Below are positions 29,373-40,400 of a stretch of 64,000 nucleotides of DNA, piece after piece; the stretch's first letter is position 1; each line of letters starts with the position of its first letter. The position numbers and the translations under genes are program-made. The DNA is from Bolinopsis microptera (taxonomy: Eukaryota; Ctenophora; Tentaculata; Lobata; Bolinopsidae). The stretch spans positions 18,693,401 through 18,757,400 of the forward strand of contig NC_087082.1 in NCBI RefSeq assembly GCF_026151205.1. Reading direction: 5' to 3'. The notes under the pieces are model-generated. The model worked only from the letters and a program-made list of their open reading frames with translations, searched no databases and was not told the origin of the DNA.

Positions 29373-30930
29373 ATCCAATGAGCATTCGCATTTTTTTCAG
29401 GGCAATGGACGTCATAATTCACTCAGCCCGAACAGAAATTTGGCGGAATGACAAGTTGATCCGTTGATCGCCGCCCAGAAAGAAATTTTAAAAAATTTGA
29501 GCGAGCGATTTAGATTTTTCACCCGCAACCAATTAGTAAGTCAACTATAAATACCAAATATCACGATTGAGGTGCTGGAAATTTGCTTGATTTAATCTTC
29601 CTGGATGGCCGCCGCGCCACTGTTCCCAGGTTGACGCTAGCCTAACGTGTCATCCGACAATTAACGAATGTTATTGTACTAAGCAAGACTCCTCGGCCTC
29701 TAAATTTCTTCGAACATCGGAACTGAAGTAGCGCGCGATACTTTCTCCTACGAAGTTGCGCGCACCCTACCAGTGCATTAACAATTTCAATAGGCCGTGC
29801 GCCATCGATCGTAAGAAACTGCTGCTAACTGCTACTAACTGCTGCCAACTGCTACAGACTGCTGCTGACTGCTACTAACTGCTGCTAACTGCTGCTAACT
29901 GCTGCTGTCGCGCGCGCGCAGTTAGCAGCAGTTTCTTTGCACTTTGCTCCTCCTGTCCTACTTTGATATTCACAACACAGGAGGACCGGAGGGCCAAAGT
30001 GCAAAAAACTTTTGCTCACTGCTCACAGGGGGACTGAAGTGCAAAGAAACTGCTGCTAACAACTGCTAACTGCTGCTAACTGCTGCTTACTGCTGATGAC
30101 CTCATAATTTTGATGAAGATCTCATAATTTTGATGAAGACCCCTTGTAGGTTTACAACCTACCAAGACGCGCGCCGAGTTGGACTCGTCGACGGATCCAA
30201 TATATGGAACAGATATTATACGAGTATCACCCGTTAAAAGACCCCCTAACATGAGGAGCTCATGTTTAGTTAAATAGTAGACAACCAATAAAAACTAATT
30301 TGTTACAGAAGAAGTAAAATACAATTTTAAGTAAAATACAATTTTTATTTTCCACAGAAATCAATACATATTGAATTATAAATATCCGATACTTCCATTA
30401 ATAATCATTAGAAGTTGCTTTTATGTCATTTGTAAAATAAAAAACGAAAAGCCGTACGCTGAACGCGCGCGGCATCTTTTCTGCAGCTGCCTAACTTGTA
30501 GCCGCTATCATCAAAGCCGCCGCGCGCGCCAAGTGCTGGGGTGCATTTTCATTGACAATTAAACTTGATCAAAGATATTTATATACAATTCCTAAATTAA
30601 ATCAATAATCATGTTAATATGAATATCCAACACTACTCGACAACAAATATTTGCCGGCCCATCGACGATTCAGTCATTTCGACAAAACATTTCGTCATAA
30701 AACTATCGTGAGTTTCATACAATTTAAAATCTCACAATTTACGAAGTAATTTCAATAAAAAATTAATTGTAATATAGAAATTGGAAATTAGAAATATATG
30801 TAATACAATGTCAATAAAATCATGTTTCTAAAATCGTGGGTTTTATGGCAAAAAATAATGCTCTAAAGTTTAAGAAATTTGAATTAGAGTGTCTTCATAT
30901 TTATAATAACTAGCTCAAAAGAAATAAACA
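29373..30930. other. No gene recognised; GC-skewed repeats and spacer
   Basis: Contains a 10-bp minisatellite, scattered CGCGCG-rich patches, and near 29797 a GTGCGCCATCGATCGTAAG word resembling the TIR of elements A and B, perhaps a third relic. The 70-codon minus frame at 30076-30288 shows no family resemblance. Confidence 0.5.
29818..29910. repeat. 10-bp CTGCTGCTAA minisatellite
   Basis: About nine units of CTGCTGCTAA with variants, followed by a CGCGCGCG run and an inverted CAGTTAGCAGCAG, so a hairpin is possible. A shorter patch recurs at 30047-30097. Confidence 0.85.
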
Positions 30931-30980
30931 TACTAGTCATTTTTGATTTGAGTATTTTCCCAAAAACAGGTAGTGCTCCT

Positions 30981-31358
30981 ATGCCTTCTGCTCCTATACC
31001 CCCTCCTAGAACCCCTAGAACTCGAAAAGATCCTATAGAAGAGTATATAAAATCGGAAAGACTGAAATCAGATAAGGTAGAAGAAAACCCTGTCACTCCA
31101 AAATCGGATTTATGTGGAATCTGCAATAAAGGAGATGGCAATAGAACAGCCAGATGGGTTGAATGTGGAAAATGCAACATATGGTTTCACATTTCATGCG
31201 CCAAAGTATCAATTAAACAATATGATGTGATAGAGAAAGAGTCAACCGAGTGGATATGCCAGAAATGCAAGAAAACTGGCAAGATGGATAGAAGCAAGTT
31301 CACTTGGGGAGAGATGGATAGCGAGGAAGCCATTACTAGTATGATCAACAGCGTCTAA
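30981..31358 (+). CDS. PHD-finger ORF of the retrotransposon
   Basis: Starts at the first ATG after the target duplication; an upstream in-frame TTG is also open. A proline-rich N-terminus (PSAPIPPPRTPRTRK) is followed by a C4HC3 PHD finger: CGIC, then CGKCNIWFHISC, then WICQKC. In other proteins PHD fingers bind histone tails, so a role in chromatin targeting of integration is a possible inference. It stops at TAA 31356-31358 in the same frame as the RT ORF. Confidence 0.75.
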   Translation: MPSAPIPPPRTPRTRKDPIEEYIKSERLKSDKVEENPVTPKSDLCGICNKGDGNRTARWVECGKCNIWFHISCAKVSIKQYDVIEKESTEWICQKCKKTGKMDRSKFTWGEMDSEEAITSMINSV

Positions 31359-31373
31359 TGGGATAAAAATTTA

Positions 31374-34106
31374 ATGAGACTTCCACGTGGCAAGGCTGGC
31401 AAAGATTTCATCATTGAGCTAACCAGACTGTTCACTATGTTCACCCCTGACTCCGTATGGGAGAAAGTTTCACTTTCCCTTGTTCAGATATTTATTCCAC
31501 TGCTCCTTCAGAAACCATCAGCAAGGTCCAAAGCCCGTGAGAACAACAAATATCTGATCTCCAGGCTTCAGAAATGGGATGTTGGAGACATAGAAGGACT
31601 GTTGTCAGAATGTAGAATGATACAGAGCCGCCTTCAGAAGATAAATGTTACAAAAGATTTCAACGAAAAGAAGGCGTTCTGCCGGAGAATGCTCCAGGGT
31701 AAAGTAAAAGAAGCCACACGACTAATAGACAATGAGAAGAGAACAGGCATTCTTCCTATTAATGATGACACAATCAAACAGCTGCGAGAAAAACACCCTC
31801 CTGCAACGAAGCGTGATGGGCCAGAGAAACATCCAACAATTGATATCGAACCTGTACTGTTTGAAGAAATAGACGGCGAAGCCATCAAAGCTGCTGCCAA
31901 GAACACCCATGGATCAGGAGGCCCCACTCTCATTGATGCTGATGGTTGGAAACACATTCTATGCTCCAAGAGCTATGGAAAATGCAATGATACCTTAGCG
32001 CAAGCCATAGCCGATGTTACTAAAAGATTATGCACTGAAACCATTGCACCAACCATGCTCAGTGATCTTCTTGCAAGCAGACTGATCCCCTTAGACAAGC
32101 GACCAGGAGTCAGACCTATCGGCATTGGTGAAGTCTTGCGAAGGATTATGACAAAAACAGTAACAAGAACTATCAAAGAACACATTAAGGAGGCAAGTGG
32201 CTCCCTACAAACCTGCAGTGGCATTGAGTCAGGTATAGAAGCCGCAGTTCATTCAATGGCCGAGAACTTTGCCAACATAAACAGCCAAGGCCTTCTCCTA
32301 GTTGATGCATCAAATGCGCTCAACAGTTTACACCGAGAGCTGGCTCTTGATACTGTTGCAACAACCTGCCCTGTGTTTCACCAGTTCCTTAAAAATACCT
32401 ATCAAGCAAAGACAAAGCTCTTCATCTCCGGCTCAAAGTCAGGGGAGTTCATCTGGGGTGAAGAAGGCAACACACAAGGAGATGTTGCAGCAATGCAATT
32501 TTATTCCATAGCCACCAGACCTATAATAGATGATCTCAAAGCATATGCAGAAGCAACTATGGTGTGGTATGCTGACGACAGCTCTGCATGTGGAAGCTTC
32601 ATCCAACTGCTCCATTGGTGGAATAGACTCTGTGAAATAGGCCCAAGATATGGGTACCGCCCCAACGCTAAAAAGACAATTCTTATTGTCAAAAATCCCG
32701 AAGAGCTAATTGAAGCAGAGACCCTATTTAAACACCTGGGAGTTAAGATCACGACATCCGGAGAACGCCATCTTGGTGCTGTTGTAGGCTCAAAAGAATT
32801 CAGGGAAGAGTACATCAAAGAAAAAGTCGAAAAATGGATAGTTGATATTGATCAACTAGCAGATGTAGCGACGGAAGAACCACAACTGGCTTATTCGGCC
32901 TTTACTAAAGGAATATGCCACAGATGGAGATACTACATGCGTACTATACCAGACATTGGAGAGCACTTTGTCCCACTAGAGAGCAAGATCATGCATGTGC
33001 TCATTCCAGCCCTCCTTGGTCGCCCTGTCAACCAGCATGAAAGAGATATCCTTGAACTCCCTGTTCGATGTGGAGGCCTAGGTATCATCAATCCCGTTAG
33101 GATAGCATCTCGTGAATATGCATTCTCAGTGGCACTCACTAAAGATCTTGTGAGTTTAATCAACCAACAAGACCAGGATATCACCAAGCTGGATATGGGC
33201 AAGATGAAAGAAAAGAAAGAAGAACTGAGAAAGCAGAAAGATGAGTTCCTATCACAAAGGTTCAAGATGCTTTATAATGGGTCAGATCATCTTCTTAAGA
33301 ACCACTTAAACCAAGCAAGAGAAAAGGGAGCATCAACATGGCTTTCAGCATTACCCCTAAAGGACCTCAACTATGTTCTAAACAAGCAAGAGTTCCAAGA
33401 CAGCATACGCCTACGCTATGGATGGAAGATCCAAGGAGTGCCCTCTAAATGTGCTTGCGGACATGCAAACAGTGTCTACCACTCCCTTGATTGTAAATTA
33501 GGTGGATACGTTTGCATGCGCCACAATGCCATTAGAGACACTGCAGCCTTCTTCCTTCAAGAAGCAAAGTGTAAGGATGTAAGGATAGAACCTGCACTCC
33601 TACCTGTCCAACCAACTTCATTCTCCAGGAAGACCAACACCCAGGATGAAGCCCGTCTGGATGTAGCAGCTGTTGGACTGTATGCACCATTCGAAAGAAC
33701 ATTCTTTGACATCAGGGTCACTCATCCGAATTGTGACTCAAATACATTTAAGCCACTTGATAAAATCTACAGTGCGCATGAGAAAGAGAAGAAAGATCTC
33801 TATGAGGAGAGAGTACTTCAGTCAGAGAAGGGGTCCTTTGTCCCACTAGTCTTTACAACATCTGGAGGTATGGGCCCACTCTGCACTGTGTTTGTAGATC
33901 GTATTTCTGAAAGGATAGCTGACCACAATAAAGAAGCTAAGAGCCAGGTCAAAAATCACATCAGAACACGATTCAGGTTTGATCTGCTACGAAGCACACT
34001 CATAGCACTCAGGGGAATCAGAGGAAGACAAAAAGCCCAGCACCTTGGACTAGATGACGTATCCTTCAATCTCATTCCTCAGAAGACGAGCTTTGAGCTC
34101 TCTTAA
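31374..34106 (+). CDS. Reverse transcriptase ORF (910 codons)
   Basis: RT motifs: GVRPIGIGEVLRR at about residues 240-255, LLLVDASNALNS (motif A) near 310, GNTQGDVAAM (motif B) near 365, and VWYADDSS (motif C) at 397-404. The C-terminus has CACGHANSVYHSLDC near 690 and FFDIRVTHPN, suggesting a zinc knuckle and a restriction-like endonuclease (inference). It is in frame with the PHD ORF across a single TAA and five codons. Many long ORF shadows occur in other frames; ignore them. Confidence 0.8.
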   Translation: MRLPRGKAGKDFIIELTRLFTMFTPDSVWEKVSLSLVQIFIPLLLQKPSARSKARENNKYLISRLQKWDVGDIEGLLSECRMIQSRLQKINVTKDFNEKKAFCRRMLQGKVKEATRLIDNEKRTGILPINDDTIKQLREKHPPATKRDGPEKHPTIDIEPVLFEEIDGEAIKAAAKNTHGSGGPTLIDADGWKHILCSKSYGKCNDTLAQAIADVTKRLCTETIAPTMLSDLLASRLIPLDKRPGVRPIGIGEVLRRIMTKTVTRTIKEHIKEASGSLQTCSGIESGIEAAVHSMAENFANINSQGLLLVDASNALNSLHRELALDTVATTCPVFHQFLKNTYQAKTKLFISGSKSGEFIWGEEGNTQGDVAAMQFYSIATRPIIDDLKAYAEATMVWYADDSSACGSFIQLLHWWNRLCEIGPRYGYRPNAKKTILIVKNPEELIEAETLFKHLGVKITTSGERHLGAVVGSKEFREEYIKEKVEKWIVDIDQLADVATEEPQLAYSAFTKGICHRWRYYMRTIPDIGEHFVPLESKIMHVLIPALLGRPVNQHERDILELPVRCGGLGIINPVRIASREYAFSVALTKDLVSLINQQDQDITKLDMGKMKEKKEELRKQKDEFLSQRFKMLYNGSDHLLKNHLNQAREKGASTWLSALPLKDLNYVLNKQEFQDSIRLRYGWKIQGVPSKCACGHANSVYHSLDCKLGGYVCMRHNAIRDTAAFFLQEAKCKDVRIEPALLPVQPTSFSRKTNTQDEARLDVAAVGLYAPFERTFFDIRVTHPNCDSNTFKPLDKIYSAHEKEKKDLYEERVLQSEKGSFVPLVFTTSGGMGPLCTVFVDRISERIADHNKEAKSQVKNHIRTRFRFDLLRSTLIALRGIRGRQKAQHLGLDDVSFNLIPQKTSFELS

Positions 34107-34183
34107 GTTTGTTTGTGTAAATTTTATAGATAATTTATTGTAGCTTTTATATTGTGAAAAATTTTACGGACGAAATGATCCCA

Positions 34184-34298
34184 GGGGGGACTCCCAACCC
34201 ACCGCCTCGGCGGGTAGTTGATACACCTTTCACAAGCAAGAGCCACTTTGGTCTACTTGCTGTGAGGTGTCTCAGCTACATGGGTTGGGGGTCCCCCC
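34184..34298 (+). other. 3' stem-loop of the retrotransposon
   Basis: Arms GGGGGGACTCCCAACCCA (34184-34201) and TGGGTTGGGGGTCCCCCC (34281-34298) pair at 17 of 18 positions around an 80-nt loop that contains its own CCGCCTCGGCGGG hairpin. It precedes the poly(A). Possibly the RNA structure recognised by the element's RT. Confidence 0.7.
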
Positions 34299-34306
34299 TT
34301 TTTTTT

Positions 34307-34308
34307 AA

Positions 34309-34356
<48 letters not shown>
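34307..34356 (+). repeat. Poly(A) tail of the retrotransposon
   Basis: Nearly pure A with one G, preceded by a T run; ends at the target duplication. Confidence 0.9.
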
Positions 34357-34359
<3 letters not shown>

Positions 34360-34432
34360 TAGTCATTTTTAGAATACACTGTCCATAGTGTTAATTATTC
34401 ACTAAAATATCCGTGAGCTAGCTTTTGATATT

Positions 34433-34497
34433 TTACAGCAGGAAGTGCAGCAGGAGGAGTATAGTCCATATTTCACATCCTAATTTCACTCCTGAAC
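34433..34497 (-). CDS. ZP gene exon 12: hydrophobic C-terminus and stop
   Basis: GSGVKLGCEIWTILLLLHFL plus one residue, then TAA (34433-34435). Small residues followed by a hydrophobic end with no cytoplasmic tail fit a GPI-attachment signal, or a very short membrane anchor. Confidence 0.7.
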
Positions 34498-37400
34498 CTG
34501 AAAAACATAAATTTGAGCTCAGAATCATTTCGGTAATTGTGGAGCAAATTTTTGAAAATCTTATTGATGTAAATGCTGTTATACTGAAGCCTTACACAGT
34601 GTAGGGTTGGTCCCTTTGGTGTGAATTACGTAAATTTAACTGTCAAAGATTTAGGTTAACTTTCTTAACTCAGTATTCATGTTATTTTCTGGGATGAATA
34701 ATTAAACACTGCTGAGTATAAAGTTTATCTTAAAAGCGGTGTTATTAAAATTTCAATTTATTATCATCAGGTTTGTAATTTTTATCCTACCTCTGGTTTC
34801 AATGGGGTCACCAGCTACCATTGGTCCCTGATAGACATGGAACCGTTGGTCGTTCAGTTCAGTTTTTCCGTCTACGGACCTCTTCCGTCTGCTGTTGGAG
34901 CACAAATCTGTGCAGCCAAAACTGAAAGAATCAGGAAATGATAAAATGCGGTTTAGTATAAGATATTAATAGGATAATTGACCTTTAATTAGAACTAACT
35001 TGCTGGGAATCTATAGAGATGATGACCCGTACCCCATATTCATAAAAAGTGGATATGGGTTTCATTATGGAAGAAATGTTAGCAGGAAGGGTCAGCCTTA
35101 ATGATTATTCGTTTTATTATTTAAATTCTAACTTTTTTCTAAATAATGCACTCTTACAGGAAGTCTAAAACAGATATTAAGAAAATTTACCTGCTATCCG
35201 AGACACTGCAGACCTTGACAACTGCATGAACATATGTTGCAGTCTGGGAATCCAAAAAGTTGAAAGATTTAAATGTAAATCTTTTTATTTTTGGGTCGGA
35301 GAGAAGCTGTGAGTTGGAATCTTTGTTGATAAAGGTGAAGGTTGAGTCTTCAATACAACTGTGGTAAATTATATTAGATCCCAACATTAATTAGTCATTG
35401 AGATAATATATTAAAGTAGTTATTGTAATGGTGTATTAGAACCAGACAGAAACAAAGTGTGAAGGGCCTGAATGGAACCCCTCGGTTTCAGTTCCCTGTT
35501 TAACACTGCCGTACAGCAAGGGCACAAAGCTCACTCCACAAGATGCTCTGTCAAATTTTGCTTATATAAGGAGAATCTACAGGAAATATTTCCTTGTAGG
35601 TCTAGAGGGTGATCTGTGAACATACAATTACCTCATTCCCAACTTAAAGGAATTAGAATTCCTATACTATCGCAACGAGCTACACCAAGCATAACTTAAT
35701 ACAATAATTCGCTTGACTTATTTCTAGTTGTTAAAATGTCATAACATATTTTTTTGACGATTTTTATCTGATACAGATTCATATTGGTACGTCATGATCT
35801 GTTAAAATGAGTAAAATTATAATAATCGATTAAATTACCAGAGCTAATCCTAACTGACATACTTTGATCTCTACTCATTTAAATAGTAAATATTAATGTA
35901 TATAATATGATAATGATAATCCCAACAAGCGTAAAATACAATGATTACACAAATGACTCTTGTGAAATTAAATATCACAAACTTAGAAGAGGATTTTAAA
36001 TTTTGACTCTTTGGGGAGGTGATAATTTTGTATACGATTAACTAGCTACAGTGTTGACAAATTAAACCAATAATCACTGTTACTCTGTTAGGTACCAAAT
36101 TTGGTTCACCTCCCCAACATGAACAGTATCAGCTATTGATTGAAACTTACCCTTCTTTAACTAGGTCGTATGACAAAGTCCCCTCGTCCTCAGATTCACT
36201 GTTTTTAGCTTGCACGTGCAATACTCCTAGAGAAAGATCTGAATCCAGCGAATCCAATGTTACCTGGTAAATAAATTATTTCATAGCAGTCGTTTTACTT
36301 GATAATTAGCACTAATTGGTCGTAGTACAGTTGCTTTACAATCAAATTTGAATTTCATACACAACTCCTTAAGTAAAGTTCCATTTGATGACATATCCTT
36401 AGCTAAATAATAATCTTTCAATATAATAATGAATAATTATTAACAACACATCCAATGTGGGTTTAAGAATTTATTAAAAGCTAAAGTTTAATTCAAGACC
36501 TGCATGTAAATGTCTTCATTAAGAGACAGTTCAAAGGGGAAGTTGTCCACTTTGTCTGCAAAATTTCCGTCCGTGTAGAGGTCTAGGACAAATCGAAGTG
36601 AGCCAGCACCAGCCACTCTTTGCACAACAGTAGTTCCTTTTATCTCCCAAGATGCAAACTCGGTCGCTCCTGGAGGGCGGAATTGTTTATAATTGAGGTA
36701 TGCCTCTCTATATAACGGGGTTCCTTGATAAAGTGTTGGGCCAGTTCATGCAAGAAATGTGATCTATCAGAGCTCACATTGCATTTAGTGATTATATAAT
36801 GAGCATATTATATCTATCTTATTAGTTAGTAAAGAGAATAAAAATACTTAGAATCGTCAAAATTTTGATAATCTGACCTGTTCTACTATAAGAACACTCA
36901 AATGCTAATCTGAATTCTTTTTCTCTAGTAATACCATTAGTGTCATCACTTGTCTTTGTTAGGCCTATCATCTGAAATATGAAAGAATAGTTAAGCCACA
37001 AATTGCTAAGGAATTATTTAAGAAACATACTTGAACTTTACTTAATAAACTATTTTTGTAACATACATCTTTGTAATCCAATGAAATTGTTATGTGAAAA
37101 TGAATACTAGCATACACAAAAAGTAAAATGTCAATAGTATCAAGTGTTTATCTGACCTGGTTTTTATATATAACGTGGGTGCTATTAAAAGACACTTTTG
37201 TTCCGCATTTCTCTAAATCTGTTTTTATCTCTTGTATTTCTCCCGTGAATTCGCAATCTGCAACGAAGTATCAATAACGTGAATTATCTGATAAATGTTC
37301 AAATAAATGTCACATATGATTGCCGAGCCTTTGTACCAACATATCCAGTGCCTAACTTGTGCCGATATTTTATTATAGGTATTGAATGTTTACTTTCAGA

Positions 37401-40400
37401 ATGCTCAAGGCCTTATTCCCTTCGGTGAGCTTAATAATGCCCACCCAATGCTTGATAACACCAAATGTCTTGAGCTTTCAACTTATCTTAATGAGGCAAA
37501 TATAGATATTGCAATACTTAACGAAACTTGGTTTAAAAACTCCATAGCTGATAGCGAATTCCTGCACCCTGATAGATATAAGATATTTCGCTCTGACAGA
37601 TCTAAGAAAACTCATCCACCTGATCCCTCTAATCCGACCCGGTTTAGGAGAAATGGTGGCGGGGTCATGATTGCTGTGAGAGCAGACCTTCAATTATCTT
37701 CGAAAGAAATCCGACTTAAAGAGGGGGCTGAGATTCTTGCTGTGGAGTTTACAACATCAACGGGCATTAAATTTGTTATCTGTACATGTTATCGTGTTGG
37801 TACACTGGGCTTTGCAAATCATGAACAAATTCTTGGATCTCTGAAAACTCTTCTTCGGAGAAGAGGGCTAAGCAAAGTTTTCATCCTGGGAGATTTCAAC
37901 CTGACTGGAGTCTCCTGGTCTACCTTAGCCGGCTCCTGTCCTATTGAGCAGATTTTTGTTGAATCTTTTGTAGACCTTGGCCTTCGGCAATGTGTACTTA
38001 CACCCACCCATTGCAAAGGCAAAACACTGGACCTTTTGCTCACAAACTCTGAGTCTAATATCAGTGACCTAATGGTAGGTGAGCGAGATAGCGTCTGTAA
38101 GTCTGATCATTTTCCAATCAACTTTAAGATCAACATTAAGGTAAATAGGAAGAAGCCGGTTAAGCGTATGTGCTATAACTATAAAAACGTGAACTGGGAG
38201 AGGCTAAACCATGAACTCCGGCACACAGACTGGAATGCATTGCTTAATGGCACAGAACCTGAAATTGGGTGGAAAAAATTTAAGGAAAAACTTTTCAATA
38301 TCACTGACAAATTCATCAAGAAATGCTCAGTTAAGACAGATGGACAAGATCCATGGTTTGACTCAGAGTGCTATGATGCATGGCGCAAGAAAATAAGACT
38401 GCATAAAGATAGACATAAAAGCGATAGAGCCCAAATAGCGTTCTCCCTCGCCAGGAAAAACTTCAAAAATGTGGTTGCTCAAAAAATGCGAGAAACATTA
38501 AATGAATCAGATGATAGCGCTCTTGTAACAAAAAAATTCTGGTCATATGTAAAATCAAAAACAGCTAGTCAAAGAATTCCTGAGTTTGTAAGCTACAAAG
38601 GCATTGTCCGCAACTGCCCAGAGGACCAGGCCAACTTATTTAATGGCTTTTTCTTCGAGCAGTTCTCTGAAACATCATTATACGACATAGATATTGATTA
38701 TTCAAACGATTGGCGCTTTGATATTGCATTTGACCACCAAAGGGTCCGTAAAATCCTTTCCAACATTAACTCTAACAAAGCTTATGGGCCTGATGGTATT
38801 CATGGGAAACTTTTGAAAAACTGTGCTGTTGGGCTTGCATACCCATTATCACTATTATTTCATTCATGTTACAACATTGGGACATTACCTAGGGAGTGGA
38901 AACTGGGACACGTTGTACCCATATATAAAAAAGGTGATAAACATGAGGTTTCAAATTATAGGCCAATATCCCTTACATGCTTAATCACCAAAGTTCTTGA
39001 ACGCATAATAAAAGATGAGTTACTTGCACTTACTTACGGCATGATCAACGATAAACAACACGGTTTTCGAGCTGAAAGATCATGTGCAACTAATCTTGTA
39101 GGTCTATGTGACAGCCTAGCTCTCTCACTGAACGAAAATATGAGAACAGATGTAGTCTACTTTGATTTTGCCAAAGCGTTTGACTCGGTTAACCATGATC
39201 TTATATTATTTAAGCTAAAGAGCAAATTTGGTATTGATGGGAGGCTACTGAAATTCATCACTGATTATCTAAGAGACAGGCAACAACAGGTCTTGATAAG
39301 TGGCAAGTTTTCTTCTATGAGAAACGCCCAGTCTGGTGTACCACAAGGGTCAATTTTGGGACCGTTGTTGTTCATTATGTTCATTGATGATATATCAGTG
39401 GGGATTTCACCATGCACACAACTGTCACTGTATGCCGATGATACTAAAATTTGGCGTAAGATTGTTTCAGAGTCTGATATCCTGCGACTGCAGAAGGACA
39501 TTGATTATCTCCATGACTGGTCACTTTCTAATAAAATGAGATTTCATCCCGACAAATGTAAGGTCCTCACCGTCGCAGGAAGGATATCCGAAACAGTTTC
39601 CCTCCTTAGTGTCCTACCACTCTTTAACTTTGTATACTCCATGGGAAGAATCGCACTTGACTATGTTGATCATGAAAAGGATCTGGGTGTTTTTGTGACC
39701 AAGAATCTCGACTGGCAAGACCAGTGCTCTAAAGTCCTTTCAAAGGCCAACCAAAAGTTAGGCATGGCAAGGAGAAATTGCTATTTTGTTCAAGATGAAA
39801 ATCGTCGTAGAGTACTTTATCTCACTTTAATGAGAAGTCAATTTGAGCATTGCTCAGTTATATGGAGACCGGTCACAAAATCCCAGATAAGCAAGCTGGA
39901 GGGCCTCCAAAAGCGTGCTATTAAGTGGATTCTTCACGAGGAGTATATGAGTTATCCACCATCCACATACATTCAAAAATGCAGACAGCTTAAGATTATG
40001 CCCATAGAAGACCGCTTCGACTTTCTTGACCTTATTTTCTTCTTTAAAATTGTGAAGCAACATATACCTGTCACTTTACCCCCATATTTGCAACCATTTC
40101 AAGGCCACTCGAGGTTAAGAAATAGCCACATGGACCCCTTATGTTTTGTAAGCTCAATCTTACCACGAGCAAGCTCTAACGCTTTTGCTAAGAACTTTTA
40201 CTTTAGGACCCATTCCAAATGGAATCATATTCCTCTAGCTATACGTGAGATAGAGACTATTACTGAGTTCAAAAGCAAATTGACCTCCTACATGTGGGAT
40301 AAAATTCTGCCGGAGGACTTTGATTATGATCTAGATTATTCCTTCGAGACAGAGATGTGAGGCAGTCTACCTAAAGCTAACAATATGTTCATAGAACTTA

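Larger units (their letters stand above)
30945..34356 (+). mobile_element. Non-LTR retrotransposon with PHD finger and RT, poly(A)-tailed
   Basis: Bounded by a 14-bp target-site duplication, TACTAGTCATTTTT (30931-30944 and 34357-34370), and ending in an A-rich tail after a GC-rich 3' hairpin. It holds a PHD-finger reading frame and a long RT frame separated by one stop. There is no apurinic-type endonuclease at the N-terminus; a zinc-knuckle-like CACGH motif and a possible restriction-like endonuclease follow the RT. It ends 62 bp beyond the stop codon of the antisense ZP gene. Confidence 0.85.

Noticed and set aside
30076-30288. 70-codon minus ORF sharing a 15-bp word with foldback element 1
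   Set aside because: AATTTTGATGAAGAC is too short to claim relationship, and the ORF has no family signal.
31634-33265. Minus-strand ORFs of 62-111 codons across the RT gene
   Set aside because: Shadows of the 910-codon RT frame.
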